NCBI GenBank assembly: GCA_035771175.1
Contig: CM069605.1
Coordinates: 16,756,288-16,820,287 of the forward strand
Direction of reading: 5' to 3'
From: Paratinospora sagittata
Taxonomy: Eukaryota; Streptophyta; Magnoliopsida; Ranunculales; Menispermaceae
DNA: 64,000 nt
A program made the position numbers and the translations under genes. Shown piece by piece: positions 1-13,312 of this stretch. A model generated the notes under the pieces. The model was not told where the DNA came from and did not search any database. It saw only the letters and a program-made list of their open reading frames with translations. Numbering within the stretch: the stretch's first letter is position 1; each line of letters opens with the position of its first letter.

Positions 1-367
1 TTAGGATGTACAACATTCGATCAAATAACTCTCAGCAAGTTTAACGTATTTGCATGTTTTGATCGATGTGTTTAGGTTTTCTTAAAAGATTTAATTCCTT
101 AATTGATTCAATTTTTAGTTTGATCGAATTTTTAGCTGATTTGACTAAGTTTTGAAAGATAAAATTATTTTACAAAATCAGTCTTTAATTATTCTATCAG
201 GACGCTAATGTCTCAGCAACGCCCTCCTGGACTTGGTAAGTCAAGACGTTGATGAAACATTAGGACACTGATAATGTTCCAGGTTGAAAAGTTCATATCT
301 ATCAGGACGCGTACTTTGTCAGGAGCACCCTTATTGATTCAACCAAGGAACTTATCAGGACGTTGAT
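1..367 (+). mobile_element. LTR family A, 5' (U3) part, plus orientation
   Basis: This is the start of an LTR that resumes at 2674 after an inserted element. From about 205 it carries repeated CpG-containing motifs of the form AGGACGCT...AGCGCCCT, which mark the U3 of every family A copy in the window. The 5' terminus lies outside the window. No coding potential is seen. Confidence 0.6.
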
Positions 368-2673
368 TGTCAGGACCCCTTCACGAACGCCCAGGGAATC
401 CTGACCGACACAAAAATCTAATTATATTATCACCCATAGGACCACTAGATCCCTATTAAGCCTCAACCGAGACTCCAGCAGAGTCTCCCCTGTAAACAAG
501 ACCTCTCATACATCTCAAATACCTGATAATCCATCTAACAAACATTTACATATCATATCCATCAAAATATATCATAATTCAGTCTATTAAAGTTCAACCT
601 TGTTAACAACTAATAGTATCTATCTATCCAATACATTCATCTATTAATTACAACCGTCTACTTAGTTATACATGTGGGGTGTTATATACATATATTTACA
701 AATCAAAAGATCAAAATACATGTATATAATTACCAAACCTACATTAAAAACACTCTTCTGGCAAGACACTCCTATCTCACTGATAAACTATTCCCTTGCC
801 CTTCTCTGCTGCTGAAGAACCTAAAAGATTTGGGAATAGAGTGAGCCAACGGTGCCCAGTGAATAGAATTCAATAATGTCATCATCCATTCATCTAAAAT
901 TCATGTATGCATGCTCAATGTCGTGTAAGAAACAAACGCAATTTCACATACATATCATAATCATAACACATATAACAAATGCAATTTAAAATCCATCATC
1001 CATCTTTATTTAAGTATTATGACAAGTGTCCCAAGGCTATATTATACATATAACTAATTGTAAAACACTTTCAAGTTGATTGCTCAACTTGGGGTCACAT
1101 ATCATCTAATACAACTTGAATACTTTCGTTAGTGGCAGTGAATGATAAAACCCATTCAATAGTCCAACATAAATTATCCATGACTTTGTTAAAAGTCCCG
1201 CCCAATCTCCCCCAAGGCATAGACTTAATACTGATCGCAAAAAATTACGCAGTGGAACAATAAATGATGACTTATATTCAACCAACAGACGATATTAAAA
1301 CACACCTTTAATTCATAATTAGTAAGTTTATTGGAATAAGAGATTTCGATTATTTCCTTGTAGTGAATTCTCATCCTACTAGGGGAATATCCAAAAATCA
1401 TCTTTCTCAAGATAAACCAAACCAATAACAAATAAAGGGTTTTCATCCATGTCCACCAATTCCAAATAAAACATATATGAGTAAAACAGTCCAATATATA
1501 TAGGATGACATAAATGAATAGTAAGATTGAAATTCTACTCACAACCAATGCCATAATATTTACCACACTACCAACTCACTTCACACTTCTATTCAAACAT
1601 GCACATATCATTTTTACATCAATACTATTACCCAACATTTCTTTTGACTCGCATATAAAAAATCCTAGCATTTCTACCATGGAAAATTCCCCAATTTCAC
1701 ATCTAACTTAATTTTAAGTCACATCATGTAAGAAACAGTAGAAATCATCATCTAATCAAATTTTCACATGTTTCCATCCCAAATCTCATACTATTCCAGC
1801 TAGTTTTACACTTCCAATTAGGTTACTTATCTTTGTAACCATCAAATTGACGTGTAAACCTTAGCAATTCATTTATTTAGCATGATTTAGGTATTAGAGC
1901 ACTAATTCCACCATTTTCCAGCTAATTCAACCAATCAATTTAGGTTGCTCATCTATGCAACCACAAAACTGGAGTATAAACCCCAGAATTTCATGATTCC
2001 TATGTGATTTGGGCAACAAAATGCAAATTTCACCATTACTAACCGTTTTCCACAAGAGATCATCAAAACCCTAACTTGGAAAACATCCAAACCATCATCT
2101 ATCGCAAAATTTATATAGTCAGAAAGGTCTCTTTCATGCTAGATAGCAATTTCATGGAGAAAATACTCACCTTGGCTCGAATTTGGCAAAGATTCCGCTC
2201 CAGAACTCCTTTTCTCTTCCCTTTCGTCCTTGCTAAAATGAGCAAGTGAAAGTGGGGTTAGGTGTTTTATTTCGTGCACACCGATCCACCGACTTTTATT
2301 AAAAAATTGGATTTTAACGTGAAGAGCACCTTTCTCCTGGCAAAGAGCGCGCTTCTCACGGATTCCTGAAAAATTTATTCTCTGTTTTACACAAGGAGAG
2401 TGCTTCTCCCTTAAGGAGCGCACTCTTCCCTTTTCCTGAAAATTTCCACTCTCAAGTTTTCGCAAGGAGCGCGCTCTTCCCATTTTGGGAGCGTGCTCCC
2501 AATAGGTAAAAAATAGCTGGTTTCCACCTATTTTTCATCTATCTCTTCCCCCATTTGGTCTCCCAATCGAATTTACACTACTAAATGCACATCAAGCATC
2601 ACAAAAGTATGCAATACACATCATTAAAGAAAAATGTTTGGGGGACCCATTTTATAAAATTGAGGTCATTACA
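368..2673 (-). mobile_element. Solo LTR (gypsy-like), inserted in family A LTR
   Basis: The segment starts TGTCAGGACC and ends GGTCATTACA on the plus strand, so on the minus strand it begins TGTAATGACC and ends in CA, as an LTR should. It is flanked by TTGAT (363-367) and CTGAT (2674-2678), a 5-bp target duplication with one mismatch. Family A sequence continues on both sides. No internal region or primer-binding site is present, so it is a solo LTR left by recombination. Motifs of the type AGGAGCGCGCTC cluster at 2325-2500, upstream of an AT-rich TATA-like stretch near 2105-2118 (minus strand). Short ORFs here are chance. Confidence 0.65.
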
Positions 2674-4028
2674 CTGATTGAACATCAGCTCGCTGATAAT
2701 GTTTAAACATCAGGACGCTGACTGTCCCGTAGCGCCCTTATGTTTCCAGTCGTTTTAAAATGTCTTAAACATCAGGACGCTTACGTCTCCAGTAACGCCC
2801 TTATGTTTTCATACTTTGGAAACAAGTCAGGACGCTTATCTTAAAACAACGCCCTCACAGATTTATTCGTTTTTAATTGTTAAGTAAGTCAAGATGCTTA
2901 CTTTTCAGTAGCGCACCCTCACTTCACAGTTCAGCAGGACGCTTACAGTCTATAAGCGCCTTTAAGGAATAAAACGACAAAGTTTGCTTTATGTGTCAGG
3001 ACGTTGATTGTCAAATCAGAACGCTAACCCAACATTGTCATGAAGCTGTGTCTGTGCACTTTTTCAGTCTATCTTTTCAAAACTTTTTATGCACAGAACC
3101 CTTTTCCGGCTTGTCAAATATTTCATCTGATGCATGAATCACGTCCTTTGACACTTTTCTTTTTCATGCAAACTGAAGAAAATAAGAATGTTAATAAATA
3201 TGGTTTTTGCCATTTCGTGAAAAATTCTAGCTATTAAGAGCTAACATTCATTTTGAAATTCAAAATTCAAATGAATACCAGCACTTAGAATCTAAACAAT
3301 ACAGCACTGAAAATTCTCGAGCCATTACTTTGAAAGTTAGTCGAATTTTCATATCGGTTTTGAAGTTAAACTATTTTTCAAAGTGTTGTCTTTGAAACAT
3401 GTTTTAAGGATTTTCAGATTGAGCTTATCTTATGTTTTTCATTGAAAATCTATTTGAAGTTTATTGAACTATTTTACTCAAATTTTTCAGCACGGTTTTT
3501 AATCTCATATCATTCTTGCTGAAGGAGAAATTTGAGAGATAGTTCATAGGATGCAACTGTACTTCATTTCATATCTTGTATACTATATCGAGTTATAAAA
3601 GTAGTTACACAAACTATTGATTACTTGCTTTTGTTTTTCAGCAAGTGGTCTTTCTCAAGCCTATAAGTTGAGAAGGTTTTAGGTTAGTCTCACACCCGAA
3701 AGTTGAGATAGGTAGTTCTCTAGCCTGTAAGTCAAGAGGTGTAGGTTGGTCTCAAGCCTGTAAGTTGAGTAGTGTAACAATGGTTCTCACACCCGGAAGT
3801 TGAGAAAAAGTTGTTACGGTTAGGCTCTCACCCGTAAGAGAATCCTTTAGTGAAGAGGTTTAAAATCCTAACTGAGGAGGTTAGGTAGTGGAGGTAGGCA
3901 AGTAGTCGAACCACTATAAATCAATTATGTCAATTGATTTAGTTTTCTGCATTTTCTTATTTGCCATTGGATTATTTTTAATTGTCTAAGTGTCCAATTT
4001 CCTCCTCCCCCCCCCTCTTGGATATCAT
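2674..4028 (+). mobile_element. LTR family A, rest of LTR (U3 to U5), plus orientation
   Basis: This continues the LTR interrupted at 367. The U3 motif array (GGACGCT...GCGCCCT) spans about 2690-3030. The U5 part at 3650-3880 has tandem mini-hairpins such as GTTCTCA...TTGAGAA around ACCCGGAAG. The block ending GTCCAATTTCCTCC...CTCTTGGATAT near 4028 is the reverse complement of the CCAAGAGGGGGATGAATTGG header of the minus-strand copies at 5262 and 19212. No primer-binding site follows, so this looks like a solo or truncated LTR. A Copia/SIRE-type origin is possible but not shown. Confidence 0.65.
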
Positions 4029-4033
4029 CAAAT

Positions 4034-4640
4034 ATGTTTTCTATTCTCAACAACCAGTTCTTTGGTACCTCTAGAATTAAGTTTCTTGCAAATACCCAAG
4101 GGTCTCGCCTCTTAAAGGTCTTCATTACCTCCTCATATCGTTTCATTAAACCAGATATTCATATATACACAAGTTCACACTTCTACATTTTACATATCAT
4201 AAGTAGCGATACCAAAATATATTTACAAAAATACAAGAGTTTGGTCCAAACATCTCCAATACATACATCTAGATCAATAGAGCAAAAGTCACCCCTCTGT
4301 TGCTTTGCCCTTACCCTTGTAGTCACCTCCTGAAAAAATAACAAGAGTTTGGATGAGCTACAACAAGCTAAGTGAATATTCAACCAATGACATTATATAT
4401 GCATTCATAATAAAAATATGGCATTTAAAACTGTATAAACACAATATGCAAGCAGATAACATATAAGGATACATGAACAATATAAATGGTATCACGTTCA
4501 TAACTTTTAAGACAATGCATAACCCAGTGAAAATCCAAAACACCATCTTCCTCTTCCTAGGTAGTTGAGCGAGTCTACCTCTCATTATGCATCGATGAGG
4601 AAATCACCGGCCTCAATTTACTTATTTCAATCAAATCATG
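4034..4640 (-). mobile_element. LTR fragment, minus orientation
   Basis: On the minus strand this reads like the R-U5 part of a gypsy-type LTR, with a 'GCTCATCC...TTTTTTCAGGAGGTGAC' arrangement also seen in other LTRs of the window. Neither end is defined. No coding sequence is supported. Confidence 0.35.
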
Positions 4641-4674
4641 CATTCAAATCACGATGCAATAATAGTACTATGCC

Positions 4675-5261
4675 TACATTGTTGGTCCACCCAAGAGGGA
4701 TTGAATTGGGTGAGATGGTCAATTTTAAATTTCTCTTCCAATAACTTAGTAATATACATAAGTGTATTGGAATTGAATGCAAAACTAGAACACAAACTAA
4801 ATTGCAAACGTGAGACACACAGGATTTATAGTGGTTCGCCCAAGCCTAAGTCCACGACCTAATCTCCTGATTAGGATTTTCTCAATCCACTAACTGATTC
4901 TCTTACGGGTGAGAACCAAACCGTTACAACTGCTCTTTTACAGGTTAAAGGCAAACCTATCCTTTCACGGGATAAGGATGAACCAAATTCCTTTTTCCGG
5001 GATGAGGAGAAACCCATGTTCCTTTTACGGGATAAGGAAGAATTGTTTTCTTTTTACGAGATAAGGAAGAACCGTGATCCTTTTACGGGATAAGGAACAA
5101 TTGTATCTCTTTTACAGGTTAAGAGATAACCTATCCTTTTACAGGTTAAGGACACACCTATCCTTTTACAGGATTAGGATGAACCGGTTTCCTACTTGCA
5201 GGTGAGGATGAACCTTTTTCTCTTTTACAGGTTTAGAGATAACCTTACGTGATTTCAATGT
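4675..5261 (-). mobile_element. LTR family C, U5 end with tandem hairpins
   Basis: It starts with the shared header TTGGTCCACCCAAGAGGG and has the shared TTTATAGTGGTTCG block at about 4828. From about 4890 to 5250 there are some ten tandem units of about 35 bp built on CCTTTTACRGG. Each is a small inverted repeat, for example the perfect 8-bp stem TATCTCTT/AAGAGATA around TTACAGGTT at 5104-5128. The fragment is cut off at 5261 by the family A LTR. Confidence 0.6.
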
Positions 5262-7018
5262 TGGCCCAGATATGTCCAAGAGGGGGATGAATTGGACACT
5301 TAGCAGATTTTAACCTTTCTTAAAATTGTGTGGAATAATGAAAGCAGATTAAACAAAGTATAGAAATCAAATACAACAAATGTAAATGAGACAATGCAAG
5401 TAAGATTTATAGTGGTTCGGCCACGCCTACATCTACTACCTAACCTCTTCAGTTAGGATTTGTTCAAACTCCACTACGGACCTTCTTACGGGTGAAGATC
5501 AAACCAGTACACTTTCTCAACTTACGGGTGTGAGAACTACCGTTTCTCAACTTACGGGTGTGAGAAGACCGTTTCTCAACTTCCGAGTGTGAGAAGACCG
5601 TTTCTCAACTTTCGGGTGTGAGATGACTGTTACAACTTTAAGCAACACTTGCTTTTGCCCAGTGACTAACCAGTCACTGCAAATTTAATACAAAATCAAA
5701 TATGATTCCATTTGCTTAGAATCAAAGTGATACTTACAAAGCCTTGGATTGAACCTTGTGTAATCACAAATTCAGCAAAATATGTATGATGAAGTTCATG
5801 CTAAAAACAGGTTCAAAGAGTTTTTGTCTTCTTCAATGGATTGTCAATATATTGAAGATGAAAAACAATCAATTCAGAAGACTTGAAGTTTTTCTTTCAA
5901 AAGATCGTAAGATCAAGCACAAGTGAAAGACGACTAACTTTCAAAAAGTGTTTTTGGCGCAAGTGAAAATTGTTAATACGTTTTGAATGAATATCAGTTT
6001 TCGTATATCATTAGTTATTTTTCTGCTCTAAGGCAGTACGTATATATAAGAATAACATAAGCGCAATGGACTTGATGATTTTGGCGCTCTAGGTTATTTT
6101 AAATACAACGTATAGTTTCTTTCCCAAAATGGATCGATTCAGCTCAATGTATATTACGGCGATAGCAATCATCTGATCCTTTCACGAAAAGAGAATGTTT
6201 TGACATGATTTTAGAACGTTCAAAAAGTTCTGAAAACGTTGTTGTACGATTCTGAAAAGTTCTAAAAAAAGTATTCATACGGTTCTGAAGAATGTAACAG
6301 AAATGGTGCTCTTGTCAGAACAGTAATATTTGTTGAATTAGCATCCTTGCGCATAATATAAGCTTTTGTCGTTTTGTTCCTTGAGGGCGCTCGTAGAGCA
6401 TAAGAGTCCTGCTGAACATTGAAGTGAGGGCGCTACAAAGTCGTAAGCGTCCTAACTTACTTTGACGATTTAAACAACTCAAAACATGAGGGCGCTACTT
6501 CGCAGTTAGCGACCTTCTTTGTTTTAAAAACATTGAACACACGAGGGCGCTACTCAAGAGTTAGCGTTCTAAGGGTTATTAAGTTGATTCTAAAGATGAG
6601 GGCACTCCTACACAAGTAGCGTCCTGATAATTTATTCAACTTCAAACTATCAACATCCTTGAAGATAGAAATCACTTGAAAACAGAAAGAACTTCTAATG
6701 AGCTGAGACTTAGTCAGCGTCCTGACATTCTCAAAGGTTGACAAAAGAAAGGTCGCTACTTATAAGTAAGTGTCCTTGTTAATCAGTTCAATTCAACCTT
6801 GAATGTCCTAATATTTTATCAGCGTCTTGACTCATCAAGTCCAGGAGGGTGTTGTTAAAACATTAGTGTCCTGAAAGACTTTATAAAAACGTTTTTTTTG
6901 ATTTCTCGATAAAATCTCAATAAAACATAATGTAACTGGATTAAATTGAATATGCAAACGATCGATTAAAACATGCAGGCATACATATCGCTAAATCATA
7001 TGACATAGAAGGTCCTAC
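5262..7018 (-). mobile_element. LTR family A, nearly complete, minus orientation
   Basis: It begins TGTTGGCCCAGATATG and is likely to end CCTACA near 7018; no matching target duplication was found. Read on the minus strand, it has the GAGGGCGCT/AGCGTCCTGA array (6385-6875) as U3, then a TATA-like stretch near 6030, then U5 with at least four hairpins of type TTCTCA-ACTTACGGGTG-TGAGAA (5514-5622). It ends in the header. No internal retrotransposon region adjoins it. Confidence 0.6.
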
Positions 7019-9130
7019 AACCTCTCATAATCTAATCATACAATTGAACATCTTCAAATGATCATGGTCTTCAAGAAGATCTTTAATACGTTCGTCATGC
7101 ATCATTAATTCTTTGAAACCTTCAAGTAAGATTAGATATGCCATATGTGCAGTAATATCATAGATAGAATGTGGCTTGTAATCATCAAAATATCTTTCAT
7201 ATTAGGGACATATTCTAGTAAGGGACGTGAGGATAATTGGTTCAACATTCAATCCTGAAATTATTAAGTGAACTACATTCACTTGTTCTGGTTGTTTCAG
7301 CCCAAAAACACACTAGCATTACAACACAAAAATGTTGGTTCTAACTGAGTAGAACACTTTACAATTAAGCTCAATACATAGCATTACAAAGATATGAAAT
7401 ATGAATACGTAATGCTAAAATGAAATACACTTACAGTCTTTTACCTTTCAATGTTCAGTATTGCTCAAGTGCAGTTTCAAAAAGAATGAATGATGTGATA
7501 TGAAAATCAGTGCTTCTTCGAAAATAATATAATACCAAATAAACATTGACTTGAAAATTGAACGACTAGTGTAAATCACAAACACAGACAGTTTTCAAAA
7601 TAGATGATAAATGTAAGTATGAAAACTTCTAATTCAGTGATCAGTAGTTAACACAACTACTGATATAGTTCAATACAGTACTTAAAATGTGAAATCAAGT
7701 ACAATTGTATTTCTCATGGACTGCATCTCAAATTCTATCTTCAACAAGAATGATACCAAGTATGAATCGGTGCTGAGAATTTGAGTAGATACCAGATCCA
7801 AAAGATTTTCAAAAAAGAATATAAATTAAGGTCAGTATGAAAATATTTTGAAGACATAAGGTATCAGTGAAAAATACTTTGAAAGTTTTGATGTTTGAAA
7901 AATATTTTGACACAGACTAACTTTCAAAAGTATTGGCATAATGCAAAATGATTGGCAAGTTGTTTGGTTCTAAGTGCTGGTATTTATAGACTTCGTAGAA
8001 CATAGCCATTAGATATTTGAAGTTCAAATAATGTGAATGTTTACACACAACGGCTAGAATGTAATATTAAAATGGAAACTGCAATTTTCACTAACATTCT
8101 GGTTCTTTTCAGATTTCATGAAAAAAGAAAGTTTTAGAAAAACTTAATTCATGTATCAGAGAAGATCACTGATAAGTCTGAAAAGGACTCTTTGCAAAAA
8201 ATTTGTTCTGAAAAAGGAGACTGATGCAGTGTACTTATTAGAATAGTGATGATTGTTGAATTAGCGTCCTGATTTCATAATCAGTGTCCTGACGCACAAT
8301 ATCAACTTTGTCATTTTGTTCCTTGAGAGCACTCATTCCGTATAAGCGTCCTATAGAACACGTAAGTTAGGGGGCTACTAACTTGTAAGTGTCCTGACTT
8401 ACTTTGTCACTTTAAACGACTTAACCCTGAGGGCACTAATGCACAGTTAGCGTTCTGTTATGTTTTAAAACAACTAAGTGCATGAGGGCGCTACTTTCCG
8501 AGTAAGCGTCCTACCATTTAGAAACATAAAACATAATACGATGGAGCTACAACTTTGTAAGCGTCCTACTACATATTTAAAACATTTGAAGTCAAACACA
8601 ATCACATTGAAGGACAATCAGCATCCTGAAAGTTACTAAGTTGATTCCCAAAGGTAAAGGCACTCTTATCCAGGTAGCATCCTGATATTTTATTCAACTT
8701 ATAACTATCACCGTCCCCAAAAAAACATTTTTTCAAGAACTTTAAAAATCTTTCAGTAGCTGATAGTGAATCAGCGTCCTAACAACTTTAGAGGTTGACT
8801 AAAGGGAGGCCGCTACTATACAAGTGAGTGTCCCGATTAATCAGCTCAATTCAACCTTGAATGTTATCAGCGTCCTAATAAGTCATCAGTGTCCTGAGTT
8901 AACAAGTTCAAGAGAAGGCCGCTAAATCATTAGCGTCTTGAAAGACTCTTTAAAAATTGTTTTGACTCGCGATTAAATATATGATAAAAGCGAATAAAAA
9001 CTCGATAAGTTTTAAATTAAGTATAAAGAAATTAAATCATTTGAAATACCGTAAAATGTATGATCAAGACATGCAAGTATGTAAGTTATTTGTGCATGGT
9101 TTTGGAAAACGTTTGAGCAATGACGATTAA
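7019..9130 (-). mobile_element. Second family A LTR copy lacking the U5 header, minus orientation
   Basis: From about 7270 this parallels the other family A copies, with a TATA box (TATTTATAG on the plus strand, CTATAAATA on the minus) at 7981-7989. The U3 motif array (GAGGGCGCT...AGCGTCCT) lies at about 8255-8945. The hairpin-bearing U5 end is absent. Positions 7019-7270 are AT-rich and may belong to the non-coding internal part of the parent element; stops occur in all frames I read. Confidence 0.5.
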
Positions 9131-9490
9131 AGAAAGATATACCTTAAATACTTTGTGTATTTCTCATTTCTCATAATCGTAAATCCAACTCTTCATTATG
9201 AGATCATCAATGAATTTTTGTGCTGGAGTTGAATGTCTTGAACGTTTATCGAAAGATGAATACTTGAAGCTTGATCGAATCGTTCGAGTGAAGTGATCTT
9301 GAAATCCAGATGTGATCGTTGAAGTCCTTTTGATTGAAATGATCTTGACTGTTGGATATGTCTTTGAGTTCCTCGATTGAGTCGTTCCTTGGCTTTTTGC
9401 TTTCCTTAGGTGTTGGGATGAGATCTTGATAAACGCTCGTTAGCACCAAAAAGTACTTTGTTTGTGATCATCAAAATGTACTTCATCACA
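9131..9490 (-). other. Unassigned retroelement-like stretch
   Basis: This has a 67-codon minus-strand ORF (9246-9449) with no recognised domain, between two LTR blocks. It could be internal sequence of the family A parent element. No gene is supported. Confidence 0.25.
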
Positions 9491-10464
9491 GTATATTTAG
9501 GGACGTGCTAAGTGATGAATCACTTAGATTAACACACATTTCTTTATACATAAACTGTCACACATAAAACCAAAGGTAAGAATACTCACAATGGGTACCA
9601 TTCCTAGCACCCAAAATACATTCTCCACACAACTAGTACACAAGCTAATCACCAAATTACTTGCTCACACAGCCGAGTTCACCAATTTCACAAACAATTC
9701 AAGATACACGATTTGTAATAGCATACCCACATGCAACCTCCATTTTTCTACAAATTAACATGCCAACAACTCAGTTTTCAATAAGGATTCACTTACTTGT
9801 AGAATTGCACACCAAACCCCAAGAATATAGCACAACCAAAATTCACCCAATTAATCTAACCAACCTTCCAAATCTTACCAAATTCATATATGTTAAACAA
9901 CTTGAAGAGAGGAAAAAGAATCTGGGATTTTAGCTCAAAAATCACAATTCTTACCTTAAAATAACCAACCCTAGGCTGAATTCCTCTACTTCCTTTGTTT
10001 CTCCTATTTTTCCTAGACGAAACCAGCTCAAGTGAGCTTAAATGAGCGACAAATCACTTTAAAAATCGTGTAAACTGCCTCACTGTCCATTTGAGAAAAA
10101 ACCTGTCAGAAGGCCTAGCAGCGCGCTTCTCCTGATCAAGAACGCGCTCCTCCTTACTTAGAAAAATAGATTCCTTTCTGGTTACACAAGAAGCGCGTTG
10201 CTTCTCCATTTTAGGAGCACGCTTCTGTCCCAATTTCAGAAAAATACATTGTTCGATTTTCCACCACTATAGTGCGTTGCTTCCCTAGGGAGTAGGCTAC
10301 CCCCTAGGGAGCGCGCTGCCACTCAAACCCAAAAATCCTATTCTCTGTCTGCCACCACTAGAGCACGCTTCTCCCCATGAGAGCACGCTCCTGATGTCCA
10401 GACTATGAATTTTCTCTAAGTTTCAATCAATAAATTTCATATATAGGGTCTCAGGGTCCCTACA
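9491..10464 (-). mobile_element. LTR fragment with GCGC-rich U3 motifs, minus orientation
   Basis: On the minus strand the block begins TGTAGGGACC at 10464. It then carries motifs such as AGCGCGCT, GAGCACGCTT and AGAAGCGCGTT at about 10115-10400, like those in the solo LTR at 368-2673. The inner (3') end is not clear. No coding sequence is seen. Confidence 0.45.
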
Positions 10465-11600
10465 ACACTAAAATACACCCAATTATCATATCCGAAGGCC
10501 ATCTACGTACGTTTATGCGTATAAATATGTTTGATAATACATACAAGTCAAAGGATATGGTTAACTTACAAGTATGGGGTGTTATACATAGGTTTGCGTG
10601 CATTATGACTTCCCATAAATTTATCATGCAATTGTTCATAATATTTGATACTCACATAGTCAATTTCATAACTATGGAATCTATGAAGACTTTCGAAGAC
10701 TTTTTATATCTTAAAACTTAGAGATATCACCCAGACCTTCGTTTTATGCATGTGCCCTAATCCACGGAGTTCATCTCTGATGTTATGGGTACGAGTGGTG
10801 GAAATGTTCTAGCCTATAAGCCTTGTACCGGGTTGTCATTCCACGTACTCCTACGAGTGAGTCCGAATGTCGCACCTTACACTTAATTGTCTTGCGAAAA
10901 GCGACACAGGCAGGTATGGACTCTCCCCAACTTTTGAAACTTTAAGAATGATGTTAAATCAACTATATAACCTGCTAGCGCTAGATGACTAAGTTTGGGA
11001 ATTGATGATCTGATATCGGCTATGGAGCCTAGACAAGCCACAAGGATTAAATCGGTTGTGCATCCGAAGCATAATGGTAAAGCTTAACTCGGCTTTTGAA
11101 CTATGGATCACAATAATGAGAAACCTGCTATGGTGCCTTGAAGAACTGTGTGCTAGATACGGCTATGGAGCCAGGGCATCGCCTAGCTCGACTTAGTATC
11201 TGGGACAGGATATATCATATTGCTTAATACATATCTAATCTAATATTGTTTCATGTATGCTTGAAGATTGTGTTTATTTGATGTTAATGATATGTGATGT
11301 TATCTTAATCGATTGACATAATTCACAAAATATTTTCTTCATCAACTCAGCTTTATAGCTCACCTTGTTGTTGTCTTTCCAGGGTTTAGAAGTTTTGGGC
11401 TAGAGTGAAAGCCGGAAGAGCTACATGCAGAATGAAGCGCATAGAGTATAGGCGTCGACTAAGATCTATGTGGTTTGTGATATAATTTCGTTGCGTGCGC
11501 ATGTATGTAAAATAATGTACCTTATGTACTTTGTATCCTTTATAAAAAGAGGATAAATAAAAGAACTATATTTATGTCAAAGAATGTTCGCACTCTGGTT
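10465..11600 (+). mobile_element. LTR fragment, plus orientation
   Basis: The stretch resembles the R-U5 half of a gypsy-type LTR. It has GC-richer text with repeated 'GGCTATGGAGCC' blocks (11020-11180), then a 'GCTCACCTTGTTG...TTTCCAGG' segment (11355-11385) matching the layout of the LTRs ending at 16813 and 52560. The ends are undefined. Confidence 0.4.
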
Positions 11601-13312
11601 CTTTCATTTGTTGTGTATTTTTTACACATTTCTTGACTGATAGAACAACGTGTGACAAAGTATTTTTAATTTCTTTGGTGTTTATGGTATTATTTAATGA
11701 ACAATTTGACATAGAAAGATTAACTGTAATTAAATTCAAGTTAATTTAATGATGAAAGATGAATTATGGTCTATGGTCCAGGAAAACATAAGATTAATAT
11801 AAATCATTGTATCAATTTAAAGGTGATTCATAAAAATAGGTTTTTATTCTTATGTCTCAGCAATGATTCATTATTGAAAAATCTCACAAGAATATCACTT
11901 GTTGAACAATGGACAAATGTTGAAGTTAATACAAATCAAGAGCTTCAAAGAACATAAGAAATGATAAAAAAAAATGACAAATCTACATCATCTCTTCGTC
12001 CAAGAAATGTGAAATTTGATGAAGAATAAAATAAATTTATCAAAGATAAATTACCAAAAGAGTTTTAAGTATTTATTTTCACTTGTAAAACTCAATTTTA
12101 TTTCTCTCACAATGTATACCTATTACTTATTTTTGCTGCCATTATATGACTATATTTTTCGTTTTAAAGGATAAAAGTTGCAAGTTTAAGAAGATGATAA
12201 ATAACCAACGAATCTTATATACAATGAGTCAAAAAGGATATATTCAATTAGAGCATAAAATAGATGAAAAACCATTAGAATCCTAAGATATGTGTATTTA
12301 AATACCTTAATAAGCCTAATTTGTTAATGTTGAGATATTTTGAGATTTGTCAATTTGAATTTTGAAATTTTTACATATCTATATTTTAAAAGTTAAAAAA
12401 AAAAGTTTTTTCTTGCTGACATTTACAATTTTTTCCTCTCAATGAATTACAAGTAACTCATTATGCATATTGAATTAAAAAACTTATTTTAATTATTTTT
12501 ATTTTCTTATGTTTGCAGTGCAAATTGCTATAGAAAAATTGAAATCCGAAAGAATTGGACTTAGCTTGCAATTTTTTGCCATGATGAATAAGTTTGGTAC
12601 TTTCTTTCTGTAATTTGCTATGTAATTTTATATTTGAATAGTCTTTTGTTAGATAAGAATTTGATATTGAAGATGTTCAATATGAAACAATATACACAGG
12701 TTTCAATATTTTACATATATTTATTTTGTTTTAATATCTTTGGCAATGGATTTTATATATTTTGAATGTCAATGTTTAATATTAACATTGTATTATGGAT
12801 TAAAATATGAATTATGTGAGTGTTTTCACAAGTTCTTCCAATTAATATAAATTTGAAAATAATCTAGATTTGTTATAAATATCAAATATTCAAAAAAAAA
12901 AATTGCATGACAACGTTCAACACGTTATGAAAACTATGTTACATGACATTCACATCACGTGTTATGAAAAATTATACAACAACATTGAATATATATATAT
13001 ATTGTAATACACCATATTACTACCACCACATGACTTATCGTTGAATAGTTTACAACCAAGCATGTCGTAACATCTTTTATTATGACATTCGTGCAGCATG
13101 TTATAAAAGATATTTACAACTACTCTTTCTGAAATTGATATAACGACGTGCATATAACTTTTAACATTATGATACTACACTATAAAATATATGCAATGAT
13201 GTCAAGTTTGCATCTTTGAATATGCAAAACTTTTAACAACTCTGCTTACGTAAGCAATCGAGCATCATGGAATATCTATGATGATGTTCATTGATGTTAA
13301 TTTCTTGTAGTG
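11601..13312. mobile_element. CACTA-type DNA transposon remnant
   Basis: The right end reads TTTCTTGTAGTG at 13301-13312, the reverse complement of the CACTACAAGAAA terminus common in plant CACTA (En/Spm) elements. The 400 bp inside it carry diverged subterminal repeats of the type ACATCACGTGTTATGAAA in both orientations (12905-13160). Broken ORF pieces at 11766-12060 and 12170-12290 may come from an accessory (Ptta/En/Spm-like) protein, but that is weak. No left terminus was found. Confidence 0.45.

Noticed and set aside
2139..2483. 114-codon minus-strand ORF with repeated RSLR segments
   Set aside because: It is translated U3 repeat motif (GGAGCGCGCTC) of a solo LTR.
5500..5630. Regularly spaced repeats resembling a CRISPR array
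   Set aside because: This is plant nuclear DNA. The units are hairpins within LTR U5 arrays that recur in other LTR copies, and there are no spacers or cas genes.
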